A stretch of DNA of 64,000 nucleotides from Hymenobacter translucens (GCF_020685205.1 NZ_JAJERB010000002.1:620001-684000); one strand, 5' to 3'. Positions 33,026 to 43,572 are shown, counted from the stretch's first letter. The notes: generated from the letters alone by a model not told the origin. Numbers and translations are program-made.

Positions 33026-35377
33026 TTACCAGCCCGAAGCACTGGCTTTGCCTTTGGGCTTGCCTTTTAGCTTCAGCGGAGGCTTGGCTCCCGGTTTGGG
33101 CTTGGCCGCCGTCACGGCCGGCGCTTTGGTGGCCCCTGCTGCTTTCGGCGCGGGCTCCGCAGGGCCCTTGGCCAGTACCGGCGTGTTTTTGATAGGGAGA
33201 GCCGCAAAGCTGGAAAACGGCGCGCCTACCTGCCCATGCTCATTGTCGCCCCAGCCCCAGAGGCTGCCATCGGTGCGTACGGCTACGGTGTGCGTCCAAC
33301 CCGTCGACACGGTCGCGCAGGCTTTATTGCCCAGGGAAAGCTGGAGTGGAATGGTGCTGGCGGCAATGGCCGTGCCCAGCGGGCTACCCAGCTGCCCGGC
33401 TTTGCCTTCGCCCCAGGCCCAGAGCGTACCGTCGGTGCGCAGGGCGGCGGAGTGGGCCGAGCCCGCCGCTACCGCCGCCCAGGAACTGCCCGTGCCAATC
33501 TGTACGGGCACGGGAACGTTGGCCGTAGTGCCGATGCCTAGCTGCCCGTTCTCGTTGTTGCCCCAGGCCCACAAGGTCCCGTCGCGCTTCACCGCCACGG
33601 AGTGGGCCGAGCCCGCCGCTACCGACGTCCAGGCCGAGCCGGCGCCAATCCGGATGGGCCGGGTGCTGTTGACTTTGGTGTTGTTGCCGAGCTGTCCGCT
33701 TTCATTGTTGCCCCAGGTCCAGAGGGAGCCGTTGGAGCGCACCGCAATGGAATGGTCGGCGCCTGCGGCAATGCCGGCCCAGGTTTTCATGGTATCAATC
33801 TGAATCGGGCTGGAGTAGGAGGTCACGCTGCCGTTGCCGATCTGCCCGTATTCGTTGGAGCCCCAGCCCCAGAGCGTACCATCAGCTCGCAAAGCCAGGG
33901 AGTGGCCGGCTCCGGCCGCCACGCTCCGCCACAAGGAGCTGGTGCCCACCTGGGTTGGAACCGGATTCTTGGTAGTCGTGCCCAGGCCCAGCTGCCCGCT
34001 GCCGTTGTCGCCCCAGGCCCAGAGCGTGCCGTCGCGCTTGATGGCCAAGGTATGGTTGGAGCCGGCGGCCACCAGCGCCCAGGTGGTCGTGGTATCAATC
34101 TGCACGGGCGTGGCATTGGGAAGGGTCGTGCCGTCGCCGAGCTGGCCGAACTCGTTGTTGCCCCAGGCCCAGAGCGTACCGTCCTGGCGTACGGCCAGGG
34201 TGTGGCTGCCCCCACCGGCTACCCGCACCCAGGACGTGCCCGTGCCTACCGCCCGGGGGGCCGCTGCTGATACCGTAATCAGGTCGGCGCTGCCCACCTG
34301 CCCGTTGCGGTTGTCGCCCCAGCCTACCAGGGTTCCGTCGCCACGCTGGGCCAGTACGTGACTGGCGCCCACGGCAATGTTGGTCCAGCTGCCCTTGTCG
34401 ATTTGGGTGGGAGTGAAGTTGTCGGCAGTGTTGTTGTTGAGCAGCTGTCCGAATTTATTATCGCCCCAGGCCCAAAGCGTGCCGTCGGTAGCCACGGCAA
34501 CGGAGTTGCCCTGCCCGGTAGCCATGCGGGAGAAGGTAATGGTAGAGGCCAGGCGAACCGGCACGTTGCTGTTGGCATTCAGCGCATTGCTGACCTGCCC
34601 GTTGCGGTTGTCGCCCCAGCCCCAGAGCGAGCCGTCCGCTTTTAGGGCCATGGTATGGTCGAGGCCGGTTACCACGTCCGTCCAGCCCGTGCCTTTGTCG
34701 ACCTGCACCGGGCTGTTGTAGTTGTTCATCGTGTTGTTGCCGAGCTGCCCGCTGTCGTTGTTGCCCCAGGTCCAGAGCGTGCCGTCCTGGCGGATGGCCA
34801 GGGTATGGCCGGTGCCGGCGGCAGCTTTCACCCAATTGGTGCCGGTGCCAATCTGCACCGGGCTGTAGTAGGTGTTGTTGGTACCGTTGCCGAGCTGTCC
34901 GTACTTGTTGTCGCCCCAGGCCCAGAGCGTGCCGTCGGCCCGGATAGCAATGGTGTGGTTCGTGCCTGCGGCTACTGAAGCCCAGTCCGCATCGGTGCCC
35001 ACCTGCATGGGGCTGGTGCCCAGGCTGCCGGCGCGGGCGGAGATAAGACCGGTGCCAAGCTGCCCGTTCTCATTGCTGCCCCAGGTCCAGAGCGTGCCGT
35101 CGGAGCGAATGGCAGCCGTGTGGTTGCTGCCCGTGGCTACGCTGGACCAGGTAAAGCCGGGCCCGACCTGAACCGGAGCAGTGGCACTGATTCGAGTACC
35201 ATTGCCGAGCTGCCCGTACTTGTTGTCGCCCCAGGCCCAGAGCGTGCCGTCGGGGTAGATGCAGAGGGAGTGCTGTTGGCTGGCTGTCAGAGTGCTGCGC
35301 CGGTTCTGGGCGTAGCTGAGACACGGAAGTAGCAAAGCCAGCAGGAAAGCAAGCGGAAGGCGGCGAAGTGTGAGCAT
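33026..35377 (-). CDS. Secreted RCC1-repeat protein (fourteen repeats)
   Basis: A 783-residue exported protein. The start at 35377 gives the signal peptide LPLAFLLALLLPCLSYAQ. Fourteen repeats of about 50 residues follow, each with a DGTLWAWGDNKYGQLGNGT-like core. That is enough for two seven-bladed propellers. A Lys/Pro/Ala-rich tail of about 60 residues ends the protein (KPPLKLKGKPKGKASASGW). There is no T9SS sorting domain. RCC1 propellers bind proteins or nucleic acid in eukaryotes; bacterial secreted forms have no settled role. Confidence 0.9.
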   Translation of the reverse strand: MLTLRRLPLAFLLALLLPCLSYAQNRRSTLTASQQHSLCIYPDGTLWAWGDNKYGQLGNGTRISATAPVQVGPGFTWSSVATGSNHTAAIRSDGTLWTWGSNENGQLGTGLISARAGSLGTSPMQVGTDADWASVAAGTNHTIAIRADGTLWAWGDNKYGQLGNGTNNTYYSPVQIGTGTNWVKAAAGTGHTLAIRQDGTLWTWGNNDSGQLGNNTMNNYNSPVQVDKGTGWTDVVTGLDHTMALKADGSLWGWGDNRNGQVSNALNANSNVPVRLASTITFSRMATGQGNSVAVATDGTLWAWGDNKFGQLLNNNTADNFTPTQIDKGSWTNIAVGASHVLAQRGDGTLVGWGDNRNGQVGSADLITVSAAAPRAVGTGTSWVRVAGGGSHTLAVRQDGTLWAWGNNEFGQLGDGTTLPNATPVQIDTTTTWALVAAGSNHTLAIKRDGTLWAWGDNGSGQLGLGTTTKNPVPTQVGTSSLWRSVAAGAGHSLALRADGTLWGWGSNEYGQIGNGSVTSYSSPIQIDTMKTWAGIAAGADHSIAVRSNGSLWTWGNNESGQLGNNTKVNSTRPIRIGAGSAWTSVAAGSAHSVAVKRDGTLWAWGNNENGQLGIGTTANVPVPVQIGTGSSWAAVAAGSAHSAALRTDGTLWAWGEGKAGQLGSPLGTAIAASTIPLQLSLGNKACATVSTGWTHTVAVRTDGSLWGWGDNEHGQVGAPFSSFAALPIKNTPVLAKGPAEPAPKAAGATKAPAVTAAKPKPGAKPPLKLKGKPKGKASASGW

Positions 35378-35540
35378 AGGATAGCAGGCAGTACTCACAA
35401 ATATACCTGAAACCAGCAAATAGGTAATAATAACTTTGAATTAGACTATTTGCATAAATGAGCAAGGATGGATCAGGCTGCACCGTCGGACAGGATTGAA
35501 AGCTCCCGTATCGGGCCTAAACGAAAAGTGGCCGAAACGC

Positions 35541-35585
35541 AAAAAAGGCCCGAAAACCGCAGTTGCGGACTTTCGGGCCTTTTTT
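35541..35585 (-). terminator. Terminator of tRNA-Thr, possibly bidirectional
   Basis: A 15-bp perfect stem (35541-35555 with 35571-35585) with an inner CCGC/GCGG pair and a T-run in either direction. It lies just beyond the tRNA 3' end. Confidence 0.85.
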
Positions 35586-35591
35586 TAAGCG

Positions 35592-35664
35592 AGCCTCTTA
35601 TTGGACTCGAACCAACGACCTGCTCATTACGAATGAGCTGCTCTACCAACTGAGCTAAAGAGGC
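35592..35664 (-). tRNA. tRNA-Thr (anticodon CGT)
   Basis: Read on the minus strand, the 73-base cloverleaf has acceptor stem GCCTCTT/AAGAGGC, D-arm AGCTCAGTTGGTAGAGC, anticodon arm GCTCA-TTCGTAA-TGAGC with anticodon CGT, and T-arm with GGTTCGAGTCC. The CCA end is not encoded. This isoacceptor reads ACG codons. Confidence 0.95.
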
Positions 35665-35696
35665 AATTCCCTGGTCGCCGGAGCGGTTCGGGACGG

Positions 35697-35728
35697 CAAA
35701 GATAGGAAGGGGCGTTTGATTCGCGCAA
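35697..35728 (-). promoter_or_regulatory. Promoter of tRNA-Thr
   Basis: On the minus strand, TTGC (35728-35725), a 20-base spacer, then a perfect -7 box TATCTTTG (35704-35697). Transcription would start about 26 bases before the tRNA. Confidence 0.6.
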
Positions 35729-35829
35729 GCCCGGGCTACATTTTTTGGGCGGCATCGGGGTTAGCCACCATAACCTCCGGCGGAAAGGCAGCGTTTGGAA
35801 GTGAACTAGCTTGTTCTAATGCGGCCCTT

Positions 35830-36303
35830 ATGAAAAATCAACCCTCGTTTACGCATGCTCTGGTCAGCGGCCTGGCCGGCGCTGTCGCGCTGAACCTGCT
35901 CCACGAAACGGTGCGCCACATCCGCCCCGACGATGCTCCGCGGATGGATCTGCTCGGCATGCGGGCCCTGCGTCAGTTGCTGGGAAAAGCCGAGGCGCCC
36001 CAGCCCGACCACGCCACGCTCTTTAACCTGACTATTGCCGGCGACCTGCTCAGCAACGGCCTGTACTACAGCCTGGTCGGCAGCGGTAGAAATGCTCTGC
36101 TGCGCGGGGCCGGGCTCGGCCTGGCCGCCGGTATTGGCGGGGTGCTGCTGCCTGGCCCGCTTGGCCTGGGTACGGCACCCAGCGGCCGCACGCCCCAGAC
36201 CAAGGCCATGACGGTGGCGTGGTACACGGTAGGCGGACTGGTGGCCGGTGGCGTTTCGCGGCTGCTGCGGGCTACAGGCTCGTCGGGCCGAAGGGGAAGG
36301 TGA
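35830..36303 (+). CDS. Small hydrophobic protein of unknown function
   Basis: A 157-residue protein starting MKNQPSFTHALVSGLAGAVA. It has Gly/Ala-rich hydrophobic stretches near residues 10-25, 75-95, 95-120 and 135-150, suggesting a membrane protein with several short helices. LNLLHETVRHIRPDDAPRMD is the most distinctive segment and is likely conserved among Bacteroidota. I do not recognise a function. The start at 35830 is chosen over the longer frame because of the GCCCTTATG context. Confidence 0.65.
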   Translation: MKNQPSFTHALVSGLAGAVALNLLHETVRHIRPDDAPRMDLLGMRALRQLLGKAEAPQPDHATLFNLTIAGDLLSNGLYYSLVGSGRNALLRGAGLGLAAGIGGVLLPGPLGLGTAPSGRTPQTKAMTVAWYTVGGLVAGGVSRLLRATGSSGRRGR

Positions 36304-36385
36304 AGTTGAGCGCTGAAGAACTGGCATATATCGGAGATGGTCGGCCCCGGGTATTTCCCGGCTTTCCGGCATCTTTGTGCCCGAT

Positions 36386-37153
36386 ATGACGAAACAGCTT
36401 CGCAAACTGCTGGTCCAGACCCTGGGCTTCGAGCGCTACATCCGCCTGGTCAGCCGTGTGTACCTGGGCCTGGTGGGAGCGGGCTGGGGCAAGGCCAAGT
36501 ACCCGGAGCTGTTCTACCTCGAAAAAATCATCCGCCCCGGCTTTGTCTGCCTCGACATCGGCGCCAACCTGGGCTACTACTCGGTGGCGCTTTCCCGGCT
36601 GGCCGGCCCCACCGGCAAGGTGCTGGCCATCGAGCCCATTCCGATGTTTCAGGCTATCTGGCGCGACAACGTCAAGCTTAGCGGCCACGCTAACCTGACG
36701 CTGCTGCCCTACGCCCTGGGCGGGGGAAACGGCTCGGTGCAGATGGGTACCCCGGAGCGCGACGGACTGCTCCACCACGGCATGACCAAAGTGGCGGCCA
36801 GCAACCCCGCCGAAACCTACGCCCACACCTACGACGTGCCCATGCGCGTGCCCGACGAGCTGCTGGCCGACGAGCCCCGCCTTGACTTCGTGAAGTGCGA
36901 CGTGGAGGGCTTTGAGTACGAGGTATTCCGCCACATGCAGACTACCCTGCGCCGGTGCCGCCCCCTGATTCAGACCGAGCTGAACGGGGTGGAAAACCGC
37001 CGCGCGGTGGTTGATTTGCTGGCTGGCCTCGGCTACAAACCATTTGTGTTGTCGGCGCGTTCTGAGCTCGTACCGTGCCCTCCGGCCCAGCTGGAGGCTG
37101 CGGCCACCGCCGACTTTTACTTTCAACTTGCCGACGCCGCCCCGGCGCGGTAG
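36386..37153 (+). CDS. FkbM family SAM-dependent methyltransferase
   Basis: A 255-residue methyltransferase. The SAM-binding motif is VCLDIGANLGYYSVALSRL, followed by VLAIEPIPMFQ. The family-specific motif is DFVKCDVEGFEYEVF, then LIQTELNG. FkbM enzymes methylate hydroxyl groups on sugars or polyketides. The acceptor here is unknown, though polysaccharide is plausible. ATG 36386 is preferred; GTG 36377 is in frame. A -7-like CATCTTTG at 36370-36377 lies so close that the mRNA would be nearly leaderless. The DUF4834 gene follows after 15 bases. Confidence 0.9.
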   Translation: MTKQLRKLLVQTLGFERYIRLVSRVYLGLVGAGWGKAKYPELFYLEKIIRPGFVCLDIGANLGYYSVALSRLAGPTGKVLAIEPIPMFQAIWRDNVKLSGHANLTLLPYALGGGNGSVQMGTPERDGLLHHGMTKVAASNPAETYAHTYDVPMRVPDELLADEPRLDFVKCDVEGFEYEVFRHMQTTLRRCRPLIQTELNGVENRRAVVDLLAGLGYKPFVLSARSELVPCPPAQLEAAATADFYFQLADAAPAR

Positions 37154-37168
37154 TTTCCTCACCTGCCA

Positions 37169-37465
37169 ATGCCCAAGTTCCTGCTCACTCTGCTCATTAT
37201 TTCCCTGCTGGTGCGCTTCGTGCTGCCGGTGGTGCTGCGCTTTCTCGTGGGCATGTTCCTGAAAAAGCAGGCCCGGCGCTACGGCGTGCCATTCGGCGGG
37301 CAAAGCCAGGGGCCCTTCGCCCGTCCTGCCCAGGGGCCGCCCCCCGGTCCTTCGTCCGGCTCGGCCGGGGAGCTCCGGGTCGAGTATGTGCCGCCCAAGC
37401 AGAAGCCTACGGGCAAAAAGGAGTTCCGGGGCGGTGACTATGTCGACTTCGAGGAAATCAAATAA
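37169..37465 (+). CDS. DUF4834 family small membrane protein
   Basis: A 98-residue protein with one N-terminal membrane helix (FLLTLLIISLLVRFVLPVVL), a Gly/Pro-rich middle and a charged C-terminus ending in GDYVDFEEIK, which is the family signature. The function is unknown. It lies 15 bases after the FkbM gene, probably in the same transcript. A terminator follows at 37482. Confidence 0.85.
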   Translation: MPKFLLTLLIISLLVRFVLPVVLRFLVGMFLKKQARRYGVPFGGQSQGPFARPAQGPPPGPSSGSAGELRVEYVPPKQKPTGKKEFRGGDYVDFEEIK

Positions 37466-37481
37466 GCATCCAAACTATGCG

Positions 37482-37511
37482 AAAGCCTCCCCGAAGCATC
37501 TGGGAGGCTTT
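37482..37511. terminator. Terminator between convergent genes
   Basis: A 10-bp stem (37482-37491 with 37502-37511), a ten-base loop and a following T-run. It serves the DUF4834 gene and possibly the facing transporter. Confidence 0.8.
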
Positions 37512-37540
37512 TTTTATGCCGGTAAAAATAAGGCCCGGAG

Positions 37541-38866
37541 CTAGCGGCCAGATTCATCCACCGCCACCGGGCCGGCCAGCTCGGGCGGCAGGTCCAGGCC
37601 CAGCAGCGCCCGTTGGTGCTGGGCTTCGTCAAACTCTCCTTCACTTTTGGCGACGACCAGCGTGGCCACGCCATTGCCGATAACGTTGGTAATGGCCCGG
37701 GCCTCCGACATAAACCGGTCGACGCCCAGCAGCAGCGCGACGCCCTCCACCGGGATGATCCGGGTAGCAGCCAGCGTGGAAGCCAGGACGATAAAGCCGG
37801 AGCCCGTGACGCCGGCCGCGCCTTTGCTGGTCAGCATCAGAATGCCCACTAACGTCAGCTGCTGGGTTAGGGAAAGCTCGATGTTAAACGCCTGGGCCAG
37901 GAAGATGGCGGCAATGGACAGGTAGATGGATGTGCCGTCGAGGTTAAAGGAGTAGCCGGTGGGAATCACCAGGCCAGCCACCGAGCGGGAGCAGCCGTAG
38001 CGCTCCAGCTTGTCAATCATCCGCGGCAGCGCCGACTCGGACGAGGACGTGCCCAGCACCAGCAGGAGCTCTTCCCGGATAAAGCCCAGAAAGCGCCACA
38101 AACTCAGCCCGTAGTACCGCATGATGCCGCCCAGCACGCCGAAGATGAACAGGAACATGGTCAGGTACACCACCAGCATCAGCTTGCCCAGGGGCAGCAG
38201 CGTAGCCAGGCCGTACTTGCCAATGGTGTAGGCCATGCCCGCGAAGGCTCCGATGGGGGCCAGCTTCATCACCAAAGCCAGCACCCCGAACATGACGTGG
38301 GAAAGGCGGTCGAACGTGGCTACCAGGGGGCGGCTGTAGGAAGCTGGAATGCGGCTCAGCGCCAGCCCAAACAGCACCGCAAACAGCAGCACCTGCAGCA
38401 CCTCGCCTTCCGCGAAGGCCCCCACCACGCTGTGGGGCACGATATGCGTGATGAAGTCAACCCAGTTCATTCCCCCTTCCGTTGCGGCCGCGGTATACCT
38501 TGAGGCTTCCGCAGCCTGAGCAGCCGTTTGCGTAGCTACCGAAGCCCGGGCCTCGATGCCGGTGCCGGGCCTGGTCAGGTTCGCCGCCGTGATGCCGATA
38601 AGCAAAGCCAGCGTGGTCACGATTTCAAAGTAGAGCAGGGCTTTGCCGCCTACACGGCCCACCTTTTTCAGGTCGCCCATGCCGCCGATGCCCAGCACTA
38701 CCGTCAGGAAGATGATCGGGGCAATAAGCATTTTGATCAGGTTGATGAACGTGTCGCCCACCGGCTTGAGGGCCGCCCCGAAAGCCGGGAACAGCGCCCC
38801 GACCAGCACGCCCAGCCCGATGGCAGTCAGAACCTGAAAAGTGAGGTTAGAGGTTAGTTTCTTCAT
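37541..38866 (-). CDS. Dicarboxylate/amino acid:cation symporter (DAACS family)
   Basis: A 441-residue transporter of the GltP/DctA type. The start at 38866 gives [20 protein letters not shown]; the frame upstream is not coding-like. Eight membrane helices and two re-entrant loops are expected. The serine-rich loop is [18 protein letters not shown] and the second motif is [20 protein letters not shown], which form the substrate and sodium or proton sites. It imports glutamate, aspartate or C4-dicarboxylates; sequence alone does not settle which. Confidence 0.93.
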   Translation of the reverse strand: MKKLTSNLTFQVLTAIGLGVLVGALFPAFGAALKPVGDTFINLIKMLIAPIIFLTVVLGIGGMGDLKKVGRVGGKALLYFEIVTTLALLIGITAANLTRPGTGIEARASVATQTAAQAAEASRYTAAATEGGMNWVDFITHIVPHSVVGAFAEGEVLQVLLFAVLFGLALSRIPASYSRPLVATFDRLSHVMFGVLALVMKLAPIGAFAGMAYTIGKYGLATLLPLGKLMLVVYLTMFLFIFGVLGGIMRYYGLSLWRFLGFIREELLLVLGTSSSESALPRMIDKLERYGCSRSVAGLVIPTGYSFNLDGTSIYLSIAAIFLAQAFNIELSLTQQLTLVGILMLTSKGAAGVTGSGFIVLASTLAATRIIPVEGVALLLGVDRFMSEARAITNVIGNGVATLVVAKSEGEFDEAQHQRALLGLDLPPELAGPVAVDESGR

Positions 38867-39044
38867 AGCAGAAGCCGTGGGCAGGCGGTTGGCCGGCGCC
38901 CGGCTTAGTTGGAGTAGTGGACAGTCATCAGGCCCGGTTAGCACGCCTGGCCCAGGCCAGGCCGCGGAGGCAGCCCCGCCGGACAAAACCACGGACGCGC
39001 GGGCTGGTATACGGAAAACCCTGCGGAGAATTACACCCGGATGC

Positions 39045-41681
39045 TTAGAACCCGATGCCGTAGCGGAAGCCGGCGCTGAGCTTGTTGCCCTGCTGCAGGG
39101 CCGTGTAGAAATCGACGCGCATCAGCTTGAAGACGTGCTCTATGCCTACGCCCAGCTCCACGTAGTGCCCGGCCTGTTTGGTATGCAGGTAATTTACCGA
39201 GCCCACTTCCTGCCACTTCAGCCGCCGCAGCAGCGGGATATTGTTCAGGAAAAACCCGTTGAAATGGTGGTTGTAGCGGGCTTCGAGGTAGTTGCTGCGG
39301 GTGCTGAAGCGGTAATAGTCAAGCAGCTGAAACTGCGAGAAGTCGCCGGTGGGCGTGGTGCGGCTGCCCGAGAAGTGGCGGTAATCCATGAACGCCAGGC
39401 GGGGGCTCCCGGGAAACCCGCCCACGGAAACGTTGTAGGTGCTCGTGCCCACCAGGCCCATGCTGATCGACTGCTGCACGCCGGCTTCGAGCAGGGTGTA
39501 GCGCACATCGGAGCCCAGCACGCCCAGGCCCTGCCGGTAGGTAAGCCGGAACGTGGGATACTTGCTGCCCAGGTTGATTTTGCCGGTGGGGCGGCTGATG
39601 TAGCGCTGTCCGGGCCGGTAGCTGGCCGTCAGCTCGGCGGTAAGGGCGTTGCTGCGCCCGAACGAAGGGTCGGGCAGCTCCTCACTGGCGGGCCGGTTAG
39701 ACGTAAAGCCCACGCCTTCCACGTCGGTAATCAGCTTGGTCGTGGTGTTCTGCAGCTCATAGCGGGCAAAGTAGCTCACGGTGCCGGCCAGGGTCAGGCC
39801 ATTGGCTATTTCCGATTCGTAGCCGATCTGTCCGCCGTCGCGCCGGTAGTACTTGGCGTAGTTCAGGTTCTGAAACAGCGTGTAGTAGGAGTTGATCAGG
39901 GGCGTGATGGTGGAGTTGGGGTCGAAGTTCTCGATGGTGCGCCCGCCCAGCAGGCTTAGCCGGGCCACCTTTACCCGGTTGTGCTGCCAGGTGACGGCCA
40001 CGCTCGGGCTCAGCAGCTTGTTGGCAAAGCCGTAGCGCATCGAAGGCGTGATTTCGTAGTAGCGGCGGTCCTCGTAGCGCTTCGTGTAGGTAAGCTGCGG
40101 GTGCACGATGGTGCCTTCGACGGTGCTGTAAAGCAGAATGTTGAAGACCGGCGCCACGTACAGGCTCTGCTTGCGGTAGGTGTTGCGGTAGAAGTAGCCC
40201 GTGAGCAGAAAGCCCATCATCTCGGGCTTGTTCCGGACCCGGTCCAGGGAGTCCTGGTAGGGCTTGGAGTTGCGAATCGACTCGGTGCTGTCCTTGAGCA
40301 CGTAGTCCTTCTGCTCTTCGTCGGTCAGCGGAATGGGGCGCACGGTTGCCCAGTAAGCCGAGTCTTTCTCGTTGACGCCGGCCTCCACGCGCATCACCTC
40401 CCCGCGGGGCAGACGCTCCAGCGGCTCCCCGGTAAGCGAGTCACGGGTGCTGCGCTGCACGGCTTTGCGCATCTGCTGGCGCAGGTTGCGCAAAGCCGGC
40501 TTCTGCTTGCGGATTTCGGCCGCCGTCGGCCGCTGAACCGGGACCGGCACGTCGGCCGGCTCGGGGCCGGCGGCCGGCGCGGGGACCGGCTGGGTGGGGG
40601 CCGGGCGGCTGGCAAACGTGGGCCGCACCTGGGTGTAGTTCGAGAAGAAGGTGTTGATGTAGCCGTTGCCCTTGAAACCGAAGGCAGTGAAGCCGACCGT
40701 CATTTTCTGGGTCTGGAGCACCCACACGTCGGGGGCACCGGGGGCCGGTCCGAAGAACTGCTCTACCCGGATATCGTCCACATAGTCGAGCTGGGAGTCC
40801 TGGTTGAGGCCCAGAGCCACCGAGTGCAGGCGCCACTGCCCGTCCACGATGTAAACGTGGCCCGTGAAAACCGGGTCGGTGCGGCGCCGGGGCGTCACCC
40901 GGATCTTATGAATCAACAGGTCGCCCTGCCGGGTGCTGCCTTCGAGCTCATACTTGTAGTAGAGCATGGCGTTGGCGGCAATGGGCGACACGAATCCCCG
41001 CTCGGAACCCACCTTGATGATGTTGCTGTAGAAGTTGATGCGGCCGGTGGAGCCCGCCCTGTTAAAGCTGGTAGCCCGGGCATCCCCGCTCACCCGCGAC
41101 GAAATCATACGCTCCTGCACCACGTTGGGCTGGCGAAACGACAGCTCCGACACGGACTCCGACAGGTAGATAATGCCTTTTTTCAGATCCGGGCCCACCT
41201 TGAACATTCCCATGATCTTGCCGGGGACGTCGGTGAGCCGGGCCAGGCTTTTCATGTAGCTGCGGGTTTTGTAGGAGGCCACCTCACGCTGGTGGTAGCG
41301 CCGCCACTGCTGGGCCTGCTGAATGATGTCGTAGGCCGGATCACGGTCCGAGCCCCGCACCACTACTTCGCCCAGGCGGTAGTTTTCGGGCTGCAGCGTC
41401 ACGTTCAGCGCCAGCAGCGTGTCGCCCCCGGCTACCAGCACCGTCTCGGTCCGGGCCTTGAAGCCCACGTACTGAAATACCAGCTCGTAGCGGCCCCGGG
41501 GCAGGCGCAGCTCATAGGTGCCCTGCTCGTTGGAGGCCGTGCTGATGGTGGTGGTGCGCACGGCCACGTTGGCAAACTGCAGGGGCTGGGAGTTCGGGTC
41601 GAGAATGCGCCCCCGCACGATGCCGGCCCGGCTGGTCAGGGAGATGAGCAGCAGGCAGACGAGCAAGGGGAGACGGGGCAT
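39045..41681 (-). CDS. DUF5686 outer-membrane protein with carboxypeptidase-like regulatory domain
   Basis: An 878-residue exported protein. The start at 41681 gives the signal peptide [19 protein letters not shown], although ATG 41711 is also in frame. The regulatory beta-sandwich follows ([20 protein letters not shown]). The DUF5686 region begins near residue 120 ([20 protein letters not shown]). The C-terminal half is a predicted outer-membrane beta-barrel ending in aromatic FRYGIGF. A linker near residues 370-390 is rich in Pro and Ala. Its function is unknown; it is a common Bacteroidota surface protein. Confidence 0.9.
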   Translation of the reverse strand: MPRLPLLVCLLLISLTSRAGIVRGRILDPNSQPLQFANVAVRTTTISTASNEQGTYELRLPRGRYELVFQYVGFKARTETVLVAGGDTLLALNVTLQPENYRLGEVVVRGSDRDPAYDIIQQAQQWRRYHQREVASYKTRSYMKSLARLTDVPGKIMGMFKVGPDLKKGIIYLSESVSELSFRQPNVVQERMISSRVSGDARATSFNRAGSTGRINFYSNIIKVGSERGFVSPIAANAMLYYKYELEGSTRQGDLLIHKIRVTPRRRTDPVFTGHVYIVDGQWRLHSVALGLNQDSQLDYVDDIRVEQFFGPAPGAPDVWVLQTQKMTVGFTAFGFKGNGYINTFFSNYTQVRPTFASRPAPTQPVPAPAAGPEPADVPVPVQRPTAAEIRKQKPALRNLRQQMRKAVQRSTRDSLTGEPLERLPRGEVMRVEAGVNEKDSAYWATVRPIPLTDEEQKDYVLKDSTESIRNSKPYQDSLDRVRNKPEMMGFLLTGYFYRNTYRKQSLYVAPVFNILLYSTVEGTIVHPQLTYTKRYEDRRYYEITPSMRYGFANKLLSPSVAVTWQHNRVKVARLSLLGGRTIENFDPNSTITPLINSYYTLFQNLNYAKYYRRDGGQIGYESEIANGLTLAGTVSYFARYELQNTTTKLITDVEGVGFTSNRPASEELPDPSFGRSNALTAELTASYRPGQRYISRPTGKINLGSKYPTFRLTYRQGLGVLGSDVRYTLLEAGVQQSISMGLVGTSTYNVSVGGFPGSPRLAFMDYRHFSGSRTTPTGDFSQFQLLDYYRFSTRSNYLEARYNHHFNGFFLNNIPLLRRLKWQEVGSVNYLHTKQAGHYVELGVGIEHVFKLMRVDFYTALQQGNKLSAGFRYGIGF

Positions 41682-41715
41682 GAAACAGGAATTAGCCGGA
41701 GTTTGGGGCATAGAT

Positions 41716-41746
41716 GAAAGATACGACCCAACAGTTGGCCGGAAAA
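41716..41746 (-). promoter_or_regulatory. Promoter of the DUF5686 gene
   Basis: On the minus strand, TTTT (41746-41743), a 19-base spacer, then TATCTTTC (41723-41716), one base from consensus. Transcription would begin near 41709, which favours the start codon at 41681 over the one at 41711. Confidence 0.5.
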
Positions 41747-41943
41747 AGCCGGCTGCTGAATAATAACCAGTGCGGTGCGCAGTAAACAACCGGTAAAGAT
41801 GCCGCTTGGCGCCGACAGTTGGAGTCCGGCACAGGAGCGGGGGCTTTGGGAGAGCAGCGCGGACCGAAATCAGCAGTTTCACGGCACAGGCGGAGAGTGG
41901 GGCTGGCTGGTATCTTTGAGGCCCTCTGCCCGGTCTGCTCCGT

Positions 41944-43506
41944 ATGCTTCGCTCCGCCCACCTGCTTCCCCGCCTGGCCCCGCTGCTGCTGCTGCTGGCC
42001 AGCGTGCTGTTCTGGTTTCGGCTGGGCGAGGCGCCCCTGCACCTCTGGGATGAGGCCCGGCTCGGCGTCAACGCCCTCTGGGTGGCCCACACCGGCGACT
42101 GGCTGATTCTGCGGGCCGACCCCGGCACCGACGACCCGCCGGCCCGCATCATTGCCGCCTGGCAGCCCCCGGCGCCGGGCGCGGCAACCGGCCCGGGCCT
42201 GGTGCGCCGCGGCATTGCTGCCCCCGACGTGTGGAATACCAAGCCTCCCCTTGTGCCCTGGCTGCAGGCTCTCTGTTTGTGGCTCTTCGACAACCCGCTG
42301 CTGGCCATCCGGCTGCCCGCCGCCGGGGCGGGCTGGCTGACGGTCGTTGTCCTCTACGTATTCGGGTGGCGGGTACTGCGGCAGCCGGGCGTGGGCGTGG
42401 TGGCAGCCCTGGTGCTGGCGACGACCCCGGCGTTTCTGGGCGTGCACGTCAGCCGCACCGGCGACTTCGACGCCCCGCTTGTACTGTTTATGACCGTCGG
42501 CGCCCTGAGCTTCTGGACGTATCTGCAGACCCGCCGGACGCTGTGCCTGGGGTTGGCCGGGGCAGGGCTGGCCCTGGCGCTGCTCACCAAATGCTCGGCG
42601 GCCCTGCTGCCCCTGCCGGCACTGGGGCTGTATGTGCTGGCCCACCGTGCGTATCGTCCGGTACTGCGCGACGCCCGGTTGTGGCTGGCGCTGGGGCTGG
42701 CTCTGGTGCCGCTGCTGGTATTCTATGCGGTGCGGGAGCGGGCTGCCCCGGGCTACCTGGGGGCCACCTGGTTTAATGACTGGGCGGGCCGGGCCACGCA
42801 GGATGTATCAGAAACCGGTAATCCGTGGTGGGTATACCTGCAGAACCTGTTCACCATCGACCTGTCGCTTTGGGCTCCGACGGGACTGGCTTTGATTGGC
42901 GCGGGACTATGGCTGGGGCGCCGGATGGGAAAGGCCGAGCGGTTTGCGTGGTGGTACGTGGCCGGCATGCTGGTCGTGCTTTCCGCCGCGGGCACCCGCC
43001 TGTTCTGGTATAGCGCACCCGTTTTCCCGCTGCTGGCCCTGGCCCTTGCTTTACGGTTAACGGACGTCGGGAGCCGGCTGCCGCGGCAGCGTTGGGTGCA
43101 GCTTGGCGGAGCAGCGGTAGTTGCCCTGTTGCTGAGTGCGCAGACCGTCATGCTCTGGCGCCGGGAGCTGCTGGCCCCGCCCAAGCCCGACGCTGCCGGA
43201 ATTGTAATGCGCGACGGGTTGACCCGCCTGCGTGCCATCGCGTGGCCGGCGTCGCGGGTCGTGCTGCTGCGCGACGGGTTCAACTCGGTGCTGGACTTTT
43301 ACCTGCTGGCGCTGCCGCCGCGCCCGGGCCTGGAAATTTTAGTGCGCAGCGGGGCCCCCGATTCCATACATTTGCTGAATCCGGGTACCCTGGTCGTGGG
43401 CTGTTCGGCCCCGCACTACACTGCTTTAACCAGGACTTTCCACGTGACTCCGCTGAGCGGGCTGGATGCGCCCTGGTGGGCCGTGCGGCTGGCTTCCCGC
43501 AAATAG
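41944..43506 (+). CDS. Family 39-like (ArnT/PMT type) glycosyltransferase
   Basis: A 520-residue integral membrane enzyme with about eleven or twelve helices. The catalytic acidic pair is in the first periplasmic loop (APLHLWDEARLGVNALWV, residues near 29-46). NTKPPLVPWLQALCLWLF and VSRTGDFDAPLVLF are further family landmarks. Such enzymes move a sugar from a polyprenyl-phosphate carrier to lipid A, proteins or glycans. The acceptor is unknown. A perfect -7 box TATCTTTG at 41910-41917 lies 27 bases upstream, divergent from the DUF5686 promoter. Confidence 0.88.
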   Translation: MLRSAHLLPRLAPLLLLLASVLFWFRLGEAPLHLWDEARLGVNALWVAHTGDWLILRADPGTDDPPARIIAAWQPPAPGAATGPGLVRRGIAAPDVWNTKPPLVPWLQALCLWLFDNPLLAIRLPAAGAGWLTVVVLYVFGWRVLRQPGVGVVAALVLATTPAFLGVHVSRTGDFDAPLVLFMTVGALSFWTYLQTRRTLCLGLAGAGLALALLTKCSAALLPLPALGLYVLAHRAYRPVLRDARLWLALGLALVPLLVFYAVRERAAPGYLGATWFNDWAGRATQDVSETGNPWWVYLQNLFTIDLSLWAPTGLALIGAGLWLGRRMGKAERFAWWYVAGMLVVLSAAGTRLFWYSAPVFPLLALALALRLTDVGSRLPRQRWVQLGGAAVVALLLSAQTVMLWRRELLAPPKPDAAGIVMRDGLTRLRAIAWPASRVVLLRDGFNSVLDFYLLALPPRPGLEILVRSGAPDSIHLLNPGTLVVGCSAPHYTALTRTFHVTPLSGLDAPWWAVRLASRK

Positions 43507-43572
43507 CCCCACCCGGTCCAGCTGCTTGCATACGCTCCTGTTTAATTTACATTTTGATAGATATCCATAAAC

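Noticed and set aside
33200..35300. Regular repeats of about 150 bases considered as a CRISPR or tandem array
   Set aside because: They are the coding repeats of the RCC1 protein, in frame and degenerate.
39981..41717. 578-codon open frame antisense to the DUF5686 gene
   Set aside because: Same reason: a shadow frame in high-GC coding sequence without recognisable motifs.
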